Source of the DNA: Oegoconia quadripuncta
Lineage: Eukaryota > Arthropoda > Insecta > Lepidoptera > Autostichidae
Assembly: GCA_949316235.1 (NCBI GenBank)
Contig: OX438743.1
Span: 18,969,771-19,033,770 of the forward strand
Length of the DNA: 64,000 nt
Direction of reading: 5' to 3'
Shown: positions 44,253-55,562 of the stretch, piece by piece
Layout: each line of letters begins with the position of its first letter
How positions within the stretch are numbered: position 1 is the stretch's first letter
Program-made: the position numbers and the translations under genes
The notes under the pieces: model-generated
Databases searched by the model: none
Told to the model about the DNA's origin: nothing
Seen by the model: only the letters and a program-made list of their open reading frames with translations

Positions 44253-45811
44253 ATGTCGTTCACTGTATTATGCTCGTTTGTTTTGGCATTCTACATAGTT
44301 ATTTGGTTTTTTGACTCGTTTTTCAAGGTATGTTTACTTCTGCTGGATTCACTTCTCAATCAAATAAACTTGTATTACAAAGAATTTTGTATTTTCAGAG
44401 TTGTCTGCACTACCCTTACTATGCCTTTTTAGAGGGCACTGGATTGAAAGTGGGAATTTTCTACTTCTCTTGGACAACAACAGCTTTCAACAGATGTATC
44501 TACAGATGGAGCAAGAACTTGTCTCGAGTCCTCAAGAAGTGGTTCACCTGCGGTTACATATTTACGATTTGGATTTTTTTACCGTTCACATTATGGACCC
44601 TGCTCTCTTTTATCGTCGAACATTTTTATGAATCAATTCCATTAAACAATGTTCCTGAAGTAAAGGCGATGCTACCTGGTGTTAATATCCCAATTTCGGA
44701 CTTCTGGGTTTACTTTCTGGCTATTGGATTTAGTAGTATATTCCACGAGCTTGGACATGCAATGGCGGCTGCTCAAGAAGATGTACAATTAATAGCAATA
44801 GGAATTCAAGTATTTACAATCATACCAATAGCATATGTGCAGTTAAATACTGAACATCTGAACAATCTAGCTGTTAGCAAAAGACTCAGGATATTCTGCG
44901 CTGGAGTATGGCACAATATTGTGATTTCTTTCATAGCATTCCTACTATTCTTTTCTTCTCCAATATTATTTAGCATAGCATATGAAAGCAATATTGGTGT
45001 AAGGGTTGTGGAAGTTACAGATGATTCCCCTTTAAAAGATGTCAGAGGTTTGGATGAAGGTGACGTAATATTGTCTATAAATGGATGTGAAGTAAAGAAT
45101 AAAAATGATTGGACTCATTGCCTTCATTTAGCTCATGAACGCTTTGGAATATGTACTAGTGCCGAATATGTTTCTCAAAATGATGAAATAATGATGGAAA
45201 CCATAAAAGACAATGATGTTGTGGAGTGTTGCAGAAAGGATGATATCTACAGCTTCTGCTTTGAATACATGGAACCTAAAGTAGTATCAGATTCAGTACT
45301 ACCAGGTCAATTTTCATGCTTAAAACCCAGAGATATGGTAAAAAATAAATTTCATAAGTGTACGGAAGCAGGCGGATATGTCTGCAAAAGAGGCAAGCAT
45401 TGCCTAAAGCCATCAATGAATAATCATACATATTTAGTTATTGCCGAGAGGAAGGATGACAATGCTGTGTTATATTTAGGGTTGCCATATGATTTACATC
45501 AAACTGTATTTGTTGATCAATATTTTCCAAGATTAAAGTTGTTTTCAGTGTTCTCTCCATCGCAGTTTGAAAAACTTTTAAGATACATATTTGTTTTTTC
45601 CATGGGTCTAGGATTTTTAAATGTGATTCCTTGCTATGGGACTGACGGGCATCATATATCAAGGAATCTAATACAACTCTTAGCAAAATACTTGAACAAA
45701 AATGGTGATTTTGTTACATTTTTTACTGTGTTTTCAGTTGTTGTCGGTACAGGAATAACAGGGCCCATGCTTGTGTATTTGTTTTATAAAGCACTATATG
45801 TGGATAATTGA
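44253..45811 (+). CDS. MBTPS2: Site-2 protease (membrane-bound transcription factor peptidase), two exons, 495 aa
   Basis: Exon 1 is 44253-44327 (25 codons, a hydrophobic MSFTVLCSFVLAFYIVIWFF), with an in-frame TAA just upstream at 44244. A 71-bp intron (gtatgt to tttcag) follows, then exon 2 at 44399-45811. This intramembrane zinc metalloprotease of the Golgi cuts SREBP and ATF6 after site-1 protease, releasing their cytosolic transcription factor domains. The zinc site is H141-E-L-G-H145 in FHELGHAMAAAQED, and the third ligand is D441 in LNVIPCYGTDGHH. A PDZ-like region lies between (VVEVTDDSPLKDVRGLDEGD), followed by a Cys-rich lumenal stretch characteristic of S2P. The length is close to human (519). 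The downstream gene LYRM2 converges on it, with about 340 bp between stop codons. Confidence 0.95.
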
Positions 45812-46152
45812 ATTAACTTTCATATGTAACTTGTGATTTGTTGTTGTGAACTAAATATTGTCAAAAAATGACAATATTACTTTTAATAGTGCAATAAGGA
45901 GTGATAAATGAGAAGGTGTGGTGTGGGCAAAGAAAATAACTTAGGAATATTAAAAATACTGTAAATACATAGTTATTGATTGTATTTAAATTAACTAGAT
46001 CAAATAATTTAATCATTAACATTAAATTTACAAATAAAACTGTATTTATTTGTACACAGCTTTTAAAGTACTCCCATAAGTCTACTTACTAGAAGCACAA
46101 CTTAATTTCCTGTATTATGGCACATTTCATCATGATCACAATGATCAAGGCA

Positions 46153-46618
46153 TTATTTAGTTATGGAAAGGTTACGCTCCAAGTCCCTCAATGATTTTCT
46201 TCCATAGTGTAACATAGTTTTGATTGTATTCTCGTCTGTGTGATGTCTGTTGCTTCTGAAGTCGGATCGCGCCCACTCCTTGAGTTCTGTTCGCGTGCTC
46301 TCATCAGGCACTCGTTTTAATGTGCGGAAGATCTCTCGGTATAACTTCAATACTTCTTTGCGTAGGAGGAACTGGAAAATAATTTATTATCTTTGACTTC
46401 AAAAAACCCACAAAAAGGTGAGTATAGGAAAAACTTATAACCTATGTATAGTAACGCAAAATCCTTTGATTTTTAAAAGCGTGGGTAGAACTAATCAATT
46501 TAAAAATGGGAAGAACATATTCAGAACAAGGAAATGTTAGTAAAACACTGATTATGCTGATATTCTCATTAAATGTTACCTGTTTTAGGTTTAGAGTAGC
46601 CTTAGGCAATTTAGACAT
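46153..46618 (-). CDS. LYRM2: LYR motif-containing protein 2, two exons, 85 aa
   Basis: Exon 1 is 46618-46580 (MSKLPKATLNLKQ) with donor GTAACA. Exon 2 is 46371-46153 after 'attttccag', phase 0. The LYR signature appears as LKLYREIFRTLKRVP, followed by ELKEWARSDFRSNRHHTDEN and TIKTMLHYGRKSLRDLE, matching the LYRM2 pattern (human 88 aa). LYRM proteins bind mitochondrial acyl carrier protein, and LYRM2 has been linked to respiratory complex I. The chosen ATG gives the family length. A further in-frame ATG at 46774 would add 52 residues that do not resemble LYRM2, so I treat that as 5' UTR. Confidence 0.9.
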
Positions 46619-46797
46619 TATGCAGGGAACTAACTTATTGGTCTTGTCATCAGTGTTGATGATATATAAATTACTAGTTATAATAGCCCCGATAGAATCA
46701 TTTCCATTTGATGAAACCTCACACAAATTCACAAACGTCCAACAGGCAGCGCAGAAATCACCTGTTTTTGACATGAGTGGGCGGAGGAGTAATAGTG

Positions 46798-47189
46798 TTT
46801 TTTTTTCGTTTTATTCTCTCCTCTAGGAGAAGGCAAAGGGATCTAGCCTATAACAGCCATGTCTTATTTCTCTTATTTCTTCAGTTTGTAAGTCAGTCGC
46901 AGTCAAAACAGTAATTCGTCGTATACTTCGCGTATACAGAGTCTAGTCACGGTCAAGTCATTCTTCAGAAAAGTGGCAGAATGCTTTACAAAAGATTTTG
47001 GCGGCTTCTTGTAGGAACCCGAAAGCTCCGTTACGCACTTTAATTTACACTTCCCTTCACTTGTACACCATCACTAACGTTTGCTGCACAATATTCTGCT
47101 ATTATTAAGCTTCAAAAGTTAGAATGCACAAATTATAAGATTTTTAAAGAAAAATTCAACCTCACTCGCCGAGATTCCGCCAAAAAGCC
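46798..47189 (-). repeat. Family D poly(A) retroposon near LYRM2
   Basis: A - strand copy with the same discrete 5' end ('ccaaaaagcc' at 47189) and a T run at 46798. It is flanked by related words 'ggaggagtaatagtg' (46783) and 'ggaggaatagtg' (47190), an imperfect target duplication. It begins 180 bp upstream of the LYRM2 ATG, so it lies in the 5' UTR or promoter. Confidence 0.8.
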
Positions 47190-47201
47190 GGAGGAATAGT
47201 G

Positions 47202-48394
47202 TTCTGTGGGACGAACAGACGAACTGCCAAAAACGTCAACATCAGTGTTGCCACCATTGAGCGTATAGGCTTATATCTAAGCTTATATCGTATTTTGGTC
47301 TTTCTCTTAGATTAATCTAAGGTCGTTCTACATCGGCCACATAACCGTGCACTGAGTAGTGTTTGTGGTTTTACTACAGTTTTATATTTTTACCTTACCT
47401 TTACTTTCCGGTATGTGAATGTTTAAAACGCAAAGAACGAGATAATGTGACTCAATTTTTTCCTCCTGTTTTGATTCACAACATAATAATTTCAATTGGC
47501 TTTTGTTTGATAAATATAAAATGCTTAGAAAATATTCACACTATAAATATCGTTATTTTGTGCTAAAATTCCCGTAAATTCTAGTTGTTCACGCCAGTAA
47601 GTAGGTTTTACAAGTTAATGATCTAGTCGAAAAACTTCAGTAGAAAATTATTAACAAACAACAAAACGTTTTGAAATTGATTATATTCTAGGTATATTTA
47701 ATATGAAAATAAGCTCTTAATGCGATACACCAGAAAACCTTGAATTTTTTTCAGCAATACGAGATCAGATCACACAATATATACCACAAATGCGATTTAA
47801 TAAAATGCCAATTCGATACCTATAGCCGTTTATGAGAAAAACGGTCTTGTCTCACGACAAACAGATAATCGAGAAAGAGATAAAAGCCAGCGTGGACTTG
47901 TGATTTTTAATCGCCCGACAGTTCAGTCGTAGTCATTTTCGATAGAACGAACTATCGAAAATGACTACGACTAAATTATCGGTCGGTTTGTCAAACTGCC
48001 ATATAACTCCATACTGAATCCCAGAACGATGAAACTATCGGTCGGCTAATACTGGATGAGTTTTTTACCGTAAGGAAAAAAGGACGGTTTTGGCATAGGT
48101 AATTTTTTTTTTCTAAAACTCACGTGCCATACGCGGAGATTGATCGACTGGCGGGGTTAGTAGGGTTCCTATTATACGAAAATTTGGAACTCGCATTACC
48201 CCTAATTTTCTTTATTTATTTAATTTAATGATGTAATTATGTGGAATAGGCTACAAACGCGATCGTCAAATGACACAAGTAACGCTTTATTCGATTATGG
48301 TTTTGAAAAAAAAAAAAAAACTACGTATGCCAATACCTTCAATTTATTTACCTAATTTGCCCTATTTTTTTCTTTACTTACCATAAAAAAGTCA
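47202..48394. other. Intergenic region with one strong hairpin
   Basis: No gene is visible. A perfect 21-bp inverted repeat with a 6-nt loop lies at 47925-47972 (separate entry). A long A run is at 48306-48320. Confidence 0.4.
47925..47972. repeat. Perfect 21-bp hairpin
   Basis: 'agtcgtagtcattttcgata' pairs exactly with its complement across a loop 'aacgaa'. Imperfect pairing continues outward ('cccgacagttc' with 'attatcggtcgg'), so the full foldback may be about 80-90 bp. A second copy of the word 'ctatcggtcgg' occurs at about 48033. Confidence 0.65.
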
Positions 48395-48728
48395 TCCGGT
48401 ATACAACAAAAGTAAGATCATGACGATTGGCTCATCATTTTCATTAATGATTGTATAGTTGTCTAGTTTTATCCTCATTGACTTGTTTCAGTAATAGTGT
48501 ATTATTATTGGAATCAGTTTGCTACCGGATCACACATAGAGACAGTATTGAAATCTTATTATCTGGCATGCAAGATTAAATATATATTGATTGTTAAATA
48601 TATATTTAAATGCTGTTAAGATTTCGTGTGAATAAATAAATAAAATTAATAATTGACACAGCAAACTGCAAAAGCAAATTCCGAAGTTACGGCCGTCCAA
48701 AGCTATTTTCTTTAGAGAGTAGACCCCT
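48395..48728. mobile_element. MITE family M1, third copy, split by a LINE 3' end
   Basis: The left part (tatacaacaaaagtaagatc) and right part (cacagcaaactgcaaaagca to 'gagtagacccc') match 11704-11937. Between about 48450 and 48647 lies an insertion ending 'gtgaataaataaataaaatt', like the AATA-repeat tail of a truncated non-LTR element. The copy is therefore older than that insertion. Confidence 0.65.
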
Positions 48729-48839
48729 GGGACAAGGTCCCCTACGGAGTCCTCTTATATTTCCATTGTAACTAACAACGCTAACGTTTGGGATATCATT
48801 GACCACTCCATTTGGCATAAAGGTGACGTTACTTGAAAT

Positions 48840-49668
48840 CAGTGGCGTGCCGTCCGCACAGGCAAAAAGGCAGTACCTAACTACTCTAGCAAATTGTAAA
48901 GCTTTCATCAAAATGCATTGTCAAGACAGCTGATACATATTACTGGTGTGAACAGAAATATTCTAAATCTGCGTAGTGTGAAATCAGTACATTCCTTTAA
49001 ATTGCGGTTTAAAAACCACCTCTTGGTTAAAAAGAGAGCAAGATAGGGTACACTTACCTCACTGGTTTCAAACTCATACTGTGGTGTGTGGGTTCGTCAC
49101 AGCAGCGGTACTGTCAGCGGCAATAATTCTCATAGGCGTATCAGTGGCGTATCACCGGCGGCAACCGTCTCGGCAGACTGGCTTGAAGCAGTAGCCTAAT
49201 TATATTATACTGGTCAATACAATCACAGTCTCACTATATCCATATTCTGACGTATTTATTTATAATACTATTACGTAATCATTATTTTGTATATTTACAC
49301 TACACTATACTTACACTAACCCGATTTTATTTATTATTATTCTGCCTCACGTGGCGTCCGTGCGTCACTGGGCATTTGGGGGCACTGAAAACCAGCGCTG
49401 TGATTCTTCGCAGCATGAGCTGAGTGCTAACCCATTTGTGCACGCCGCAACACGTGACAGCATTGTCGGGATCTTCTTCATATTTGTATTTCTATTTTAG
49501 CTACAATTTACTACTTCTTTGTTTTTGTACAGTGTTGTGGCGTTCATAATAAACTATTCTTATTCTTCTTATTCTAAACAGATGCTATAAGAGTAAGTAA
49601 TTATTTGTAGTTACTTAGTATTTTTATCATTCTGCCTACCCTGTAACAAAACGCTGTGCACGCCACTG
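48840..49668. mobile_element. Weak candidate DNA element with CAGTGGCGTGC ends
   Basis: CAGTGGCGTGC at 48840 is matched by its complement at 49658-49668, with some looser similarity inward (GGCAG on both sides). Termini starting CAGTG occur in several DNA transposon groups. No target duplication or transposase is visible. The interior includes a segment ending in TTCTTATTCTT repeats (49545-49575), like a LINE tail. Confidence 0.3.
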
Positions 49669-50162
49669 CCTGCAGTGAAGCGTAGATAAGTACGGTGGTA
49701 CTAGGTAGGCACTGCTTCGGAGTTATTCACTAACTTAATAGGAATTTGAGGGAAGTTATTAAAACTCAAATGCAGGACAAGGGTTCAAAAGCGGGATTCA
49801 ACGAAATTTGTACAAATTGCGAAAAGATAAGGTTTTTTCTTTGCTAATTTGTATGAGTAATAAAATAACACACTTGTATTATATATAAGACTCATAAATA
49901 TTTATGAAAAAGAAACTAATACTTAAAGTACTATATGTATTAGTTTTATTAATCTAATCACATGCGTGATGCTGGAATACACACAGTGGAATTCATTATT
50001 TTAAAAATGTAAAAAAACTGTGCTGAAATAGTGCCAAATAGTGGCCAAAGGAAAAAAAATGGTAGTGAGCATTCTGACGTCACGTGTTGCTGGATTCCTC
50101 TTTCTCATACGCAGAGACTTTACCTAAGATTATAATTTATATCCCGAAAAACTGTGCATATA

Positions 50163-50501
50163 CAGGGTGTCCCTGGAAGTATGGATCAAATCGAACAGGG
50201 GCATGGGGAAGGTCATTCCCAAACTTAAGCTGAAAAAAAAAATAAAAAATAAAAAATAAAAAAAATAAGAAAAAAAAATTAATTAATTATTTTTAATTAA
50301 AAAATTAAGCTGATAGCTTTGCTAGTTTTCTTTTAAAAAATTTTTTTGTATAAGCACTATTCGATAATATGAAAATGTAAAAAATTGATCATAACTTTTG
50401 AACCGTCAAAAATGGCACCGACATTCATAGGGTTAAAAAGTTTGGGAATGACCTTCCCCATGCCCCTGTTCGATTTGATCCATACTTCCAGGGACACCCT
50501 G
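50163..50501. mobile_element. MITE with 60-bp inverted repeats, TA target site
   Basis: CAGGGTGTCCCTGGAAGTAT and about 40 further bases (to 'cattcccaaactt') are repeated inverted at the right end, flanked by TA on both sides (50161-50162, 50502-50503). The interior is an A-rich low-complexity tract. The termini resemble those of the mariner element at 60540 (CAGGGCGTCCC), so a mariner-type transposase may have moved it. Confidence 0.8.
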
Positions 50502-50504
50502 TAT

Positions 50505-50922
50505 AGTGCCACCGAAATATACAAATTGCAGAGCCTTGAACACCGTCGCAAAGTCGCCTGTCTCTCAGTTTTTTACAGGATACATTTCGGGGAGTGTGCG
50601 TTGGAATTACATAATCTTATTCCACCGTCACCCTTCCATCTTTGGATCACTAGGCGTGGGGAGGGATTCCACCCGTATATAAGTAGTTAATATACCGAAC
50701 ATTCGCACTAAGAAGTTCGATTCTTCATTCATCATCCGAACAGCCAAGGCATGGAACTCCCTTCCGGCGTCAGTCTTTCCTGAATCCTACAACCTTGGGA
50801 TCTTCAAGAGCAGAGTGAATAGGCATTTACTGAGATCGTGTGCTTCATCTCCGACCACATCGTCACTTTCCATCAGGTGAGATTGTGGTCAAACGCGAAT
50901 CCAGTCATTCATAAAAAAAAAA
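50505..50922 (+). mobile_element. 5'-truncated LINE 3' end, partner-type tail
   Basis: A partial frame reads SLEHRRKVACLSVFYRIHFG and ELHNLIPPSPFHLWITRRGE, then with frame breaks 'AKAWNSLP'-like text, which is the C-terminal end typical of lepidopteran Jockey/CR1-type reverse transcriptase proteins. The 3' UTR is 'catcaggtgagattgtggtc', ending 'cattcataaaaaaaa'. The same tail occurs at 62612-62775. It starts immediately after the MITE at 50163-50501. Confidence 0.75.
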
Positions 50923-50974
50923 ATACAAGTCCCATAAATAGTTCTTCAAAAACAACGAAGTTACAATACACTTA

Positions 50975-51170
50975 TGATAGACATCATCATCAGCCCGTAA
51001 ACATCCCATTGCATGTAGAAGGCTTTCCCTTGTATATGAGGGAGTATAGGCCATCGTCCACCACGCTGCCTGGCCCAATGCGGGTTTGGGACTTCACATG
51101 CATTTGAATTTTTATTTCTCAGGCATGCAGGTTTCCCCACGATGTTTTCCTGCACCGTTTTAAGAGTAGT
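50975..51170 (-). repeat. RTE-like LINE 3' fragment
   Basis: Inverted relative to 13990-14185 and sharing its words ('cagcccgtaaacatcccatt', 'ggcccaatgcgggtttggga', 'aggcatgcaggtttcc'). 5'-truncated. Confidence 0.7.
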
Positions 51171-51399
51171 ACGAAGTTGTTTAGATGTCTTTCTGAAAAG
51201 GGGCAGCGCAGATGACGAACTTTTTGCCCACCCACTTTATTCTCCGTGTGTGTTATTGTATAGAATATCATACATTCCATCCTCGCGGACAAAATTGTCC
51301 GATTTGAATTTTTTGTCGGGCCTACAAAATGTCCGTCATCTGCACTGCTCCTTTTCACAAAAACATAAAAATACGCGTCCATTGACATAGACCTTCCAA

Positions 51400-51650
51400 T
51401 AATAAATAAATAAATAAATAATATCTTTGTACATACACACAGCGCCATCTAGTTCCACACTAAGCAACTAGGTTTGTGTTGTGGATACCAGATGGTTGAT
51501 ACACTACACAAATACACATATAAATGAAAAACATCCCGGGAACACATGTCTGTATTCATCATACAAACTTATGCCCCTAGCGGGATTCGATCCCGCGACC
51601 TTTTGTTATAGCAGTCAGAATTTTTAACCACTACACCAAACAGGTCGTCA
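51400..51650 (-). repeat. tRNA-derived SINE, family B, second copy
   Basis: The - strand head 'gacgacctgtttggtgtagt' and B box region 'cgcgggatcgaatcccgc' are followed by the same body as 15084-15330 and an AATA-rich 3' end (51400-51421). Confidence 0.7.
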
Positions 51651-52149
51651 ATAATGCGTGGTCAGAAAAAAGCAATCAACGAGCGACCATTAAAATTATA
51701 AAACTGCCTTACAGTGAAAGAAATCGGTCCCGTTACATAATCTACTGTTATCAACTAAGACAAGCCGAAAAGGAAATGTCGGAAGTCATGATGTTCCATC
51801 GTAGCACTCAAATTAATGGACCAATTTTGATGGCGTTGATGAGTTCTTATACAGTGGTACGACCGCCGCCCGTCGCTCAGTGAGCTTAGATAAGACGGCG
51901 TAAGCTGGATTCTGGGTCTTCGTCACGAATATTTAAAGGGTATAAACAAATATCTAGGATTTGCTGATTCACAATGTGAAGTTAATCAAGCGCGATAGTT
52001 CTAATGATAGGTAATTAATTATAAAATCTTTTTCGTAGGTACTAGGTTTCATTATTCAATATTGTTTTTCAAGTGTACTATAATTGTCACAAAGTTAACA
52101 TACCTATAAATAAATATTTTAGGTGTATATAACATGTACGTAATAAAGA

Positions 52150-52488
52150 GTAAAATATCGGGAATGAAATTTACAGTCCGCCCGCCCAAGTCTGTGTACC
52201 CCGCCCAATCAGCAAGCGCGGGAAAAAGCTTTATCACGTCATAGATACAGGAGATTCTGCCGTTCGCTCGACCAATGAAGGCCGCCATACATTTGCTCTC
52301 CCTCCACACAGTCGCGCTGCGAACGCCGTGCGAATAATACGTGTTAGTAAGAACACGCTCTCTCCGCGCGTGAACGAAATGTTTACGCGGACGTCAAACT
52401 TGCGTTGTAACAATAAAAACTTTTGAGAACCATCCAAAAACATTATAAACGTGTATTACTCGTGATACAGTGGATTCTAAATAGTAAT
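52150..52488 (+). promoter_or_regulatory. GC-rich promoter with CCAAT, E2F-like, CRE-like and Pho/YY1-like sites
   Basis: Within an otherwise AT-rich window this stretch is GC-rich. It contains 'cccaatcag' (52204) and 'accaatgaa' (52271), 'gcgcgggaaaa' (52217, E2F-type GCGGGAAA), 'atcacgtcat' (52232, CRE-like) and 'ggccgccatac' (52280, Pho/YY1-type GCCGCCAT). It lies directly upstream of the coding exon at 52489. The combination suits a broadly expressed or proliferation-linked gene. Motif identity is by eye only. Confidence 0.5.
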
Positions 52489-52566
52489 ATGGACAGTAAA
52501 ACTCCCATGAATACATCCTCGCCACCTAAGGCTCAAGTGAAAAAGGAAAATGAAGAAGAAATTAAG
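52489..52566 (+). CDS. First coding exon of an unidentified gene (partial)
   Basis: The ATG at 52489 opens MDSKTPMNTSSPPKAQVKKE and six more residues, ending at AAG followed by the donor GTAAGA (phase 0). The peptide is hydrophilic, Lys/Glu-rich and disordered-looking, and is too short to identify. The promoter-like block upstream and the clean donor are the main support. I found no second exon in the remaining 11 kb, so the first intron probably extends past the window. Confidence 0.6.
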
Positions 52567-53855
52567 GTAAGATTTAATTTCAGTAGTTTTTTCGACATTG
52601 ACGTGAATTTCCGTTAGGAAACCATCATCGTGTTACGGCTTCGTCTTATTGGCAAGTAGCCTGATTCATCTCGTCTCGTAACAGGAGATGCGGAGTCGTA
52701 TTTTTAAATTCGATATTATGCTCACGTTCGTTGATTCGCGATCCGCGAGGGGACTACGACAAAAGCCGTCGCAGGGTTACACCGAATAAATTATTCGGTT
52801 TACTGTTACAATATTAATTACATTTTGCGATACACAATAAAACCCGTGTAATATCACGTTTTCGAGGCCTTTTCCAGCCATTAAAGTGTGTAACGCGATA
52901 TCCGAAGCGCGCTCGGATCGCTGTAACTGGAGACCGTGGATGTTTTGATAATAGATATAGGCACCGCGTCTGTGTGAGCGTGTGCGGACGGATGGCTAAC
53001 TACAAGTGTGCGTGCGGGTAATTTTAGACGTTCCTTTGCTCAAAACGTAACTCGAGACCGTCCCAGGCCACAAACCGACGCTACAGTTTATTGTTTTCGT
53101 CTGATTATCGCACGGGATGTGCTGTAATGAATGAGTTATTCAGTGTAATTAAAATGTTTCTATGGTTTCTATGTTTCTGATTGAGTTTGTCTATGGCCGC
53201 CACCCCCAATGGTTCGCGCGCTTTTATTTTGGCGCCACGGAAATAGTTAACATGTCAATAACCCCAATGTGCGGTGTCCACGCATTTGTGACATCACGGG
53301 ACACACGCGTCGATTAGTTCGCGAGAGTTTGAGGCCAATTTAATTTATGATATTACGAACCTAGACGTTCTAAATAGTTAAATGTGTAGATTAGATACCT
53401 ACCTACCTACGCGATGGTTTTTATTTTCGATTTTGTTTTTGTTCGCTTCCATCTACTGAAGAGTGGAAATGCGTAGAATTTGTTGGCGTACAACTTATTC
53501 TTTTATAACAAAAACGCTTCCAAGCAGTTAGGCACTTGTAGTGTTAAGGACGTAAAGGTATCTACCTAAAGACCCAACGTTATAAGGGCTCTAATTGCTG
53601 ACATGCCGCTGTTACATATAAATGGACGTAAAATAGATACCTACCACTGTACAATGTAAACACAAAAGTCACAGAGACATTCAATCAAAATTGTTCTTGA
53701 CGTTAATTTTCATCTCCACATTGCATCTATCTATCCATCTAGCGGAAACCATTACTTAGTTTACTTGTCATTATAAATTTTAGTAGGTAGGTATTAGCGA
53801 CTTTGTCTTATACTATTAAAACATTGCAAATTTTTGAATTTCATTTATATGTAAA
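52567..53855. other. Start of a long intron
   Basis: Moderate GC at first, then AT-rich. No exon or transposon boundary is recognised. Repeated 'acctacctac' words near 53397 are the common lepidopteran simple motif. Confidence 0.4.
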
Positions 53856-54114
53856 CTCAGTGTAAACAACATTGGGTTTAACTACTCGGTTTGGTTGGTG
53901 GCAGGGCATGTTAAAATGTCCGTCTGGCTAGCTACCACCATCCTATCTAAATCTGCCGCTAGCATTGTTGTGTTCCGGTTGTCAGAGATATGATAGCCAG
54001 TCCCCCAAATGTGTTGGGGTTTCCGGGTCAGTACGCTTCCACCTTCGACCTCATCTTCACTTAACATCAGGTGCGATTGAGGTCAAGTACCAATCCGTTG
54101 TGCATAAAAAAAAA
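53856..54114 (+). repeat. Family A SINE with internal deletion
   Basis: The head 'gtaaacaacattgggttta' joins directly to 'actactcggtttggttggtg', so the B-box region is deleted. The rest of the body and tail are intact, ending in an A run. Confidence 0.8.
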
Positions 54115-54983
54115 TATTCGGAAAAACGCCAACTCTGATTTACTAAAATCTGTGCTCTATATGCAATCAACCAGTTGAAAATTTTAAATATTTCTAGCAT
54201 ATTATAAAGACAGTCAATACATTACTATGAAATACATTATGATTGAAGCACTGATGCGTGACAACACCATTAGGTATATGTGTAAATGTCCTGCACATTT
54301 CATAATAATTTTGCGAACCGCATAAGTAACTTGTTTTGGGTTTGTTTGTAAAAGTTTTTTTTGCTGATTTCTCTAAAACTTATTCATCAGCCTTGTCAGC
54401 ACTATTTATTTTAAATTCTCCAAATTGTAAACGTCATAGAAAAAGTGAGGGTATGATGGACGTAAATGGTAAAATGTGAACTTTAAAAATAAAAATTAAT
54501 AATAGTAATTTTTAAATCGTATTAACAATTCCTTTCACATGATATCATACTCTACCGTATTTATTTATTTATTTACATAGAATCAACAGCATTATTGCAG
54601 AAATTATATTATAGTAAACTAATATCACACTTATGCCAATTAGTGATTCTTATTATGTTACCGACAGTGGTTATCGTTATAATTGAGTGGGTAACGTTTT
54701 AATTATATTACAAGAAAATTGGTACTTTTACATTATTGTTATTATAAAGGTATCAATAAAACTTTTAAATTTCCTATATCTAAAATATTGAAATTATACT
54801 GATGATCATAAAAATTGGCGTACTAAATAAATCTCTAGAAAGTGCTTATATTTCTAGGTTCACAAACTAGTTAGTAACTCGAACAGTAACTATATCGATT
54901 TTAAAGAAATTTTCACTCCTCTACAGCCCCAGTGTATCACCAATTAAAATGATGTGCATGAATAAATTTTGCCAGATACTCGA

Positions 54984-55114
54984 TTTTTTTTAATGCACAA
55001 CGGTTTGGTACTTGATCTCAATCACACCTGATGTTAAGTGAAGATGAGGTCGAAGGTGGAAGCGTACTGACCCGGAAACCCCAACACATTTGGAGGACTG
55101 GCTATCCTATCTCT
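54984..55114 (-). repeat. Family A SINE, 3' part
   Basis: T run, tail complement and part of the body up to 'gaggactggctatcctatct'; the head is absent. Confidence 0.75.
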
Positions 55115-55562
55115 ATTATTATTAAATACGTATGTGCAATTTCACAGTTTATACAACTGAAATAAACACGGCACTGCATGTTTTTATTTTTCCGGCACCA
55201 CTATAGATATAATTCTAATGGAAATTTCGTGTAAAACATTTCAATTTGTGAAAAGTGAATATTTCATTAAAATCGGTATAGTAACTGTGGTAATAAAAAT
55301 GGTGGTTGGTCGAAGGACGGAGGGTTCCGTAAATAAGACTAGTTGTCTATTGTGACGTTGCACGAATAAGGCCCTTTAATTACGAACAAGCCTATTTATA
55401 ATGGTATCGGCGCTGACTAAGCGATATGTGTTTATGTTGCAGTAAACCATTACGCTACGGTTAAACACCGAAATAAGGCGATGTTATCAATTCACTACAC
55501 TACTGTGCCAGTTACCAAATAGTTTGTAAACACAAAAATACAAGGACTCGTATGGAGATTTC

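Noticed and set aside
50228..50290. Origin or regulatory tract in the A-rich run
   Set aside because: It is the low-complexity interior of a MITE with clear inverted ends.
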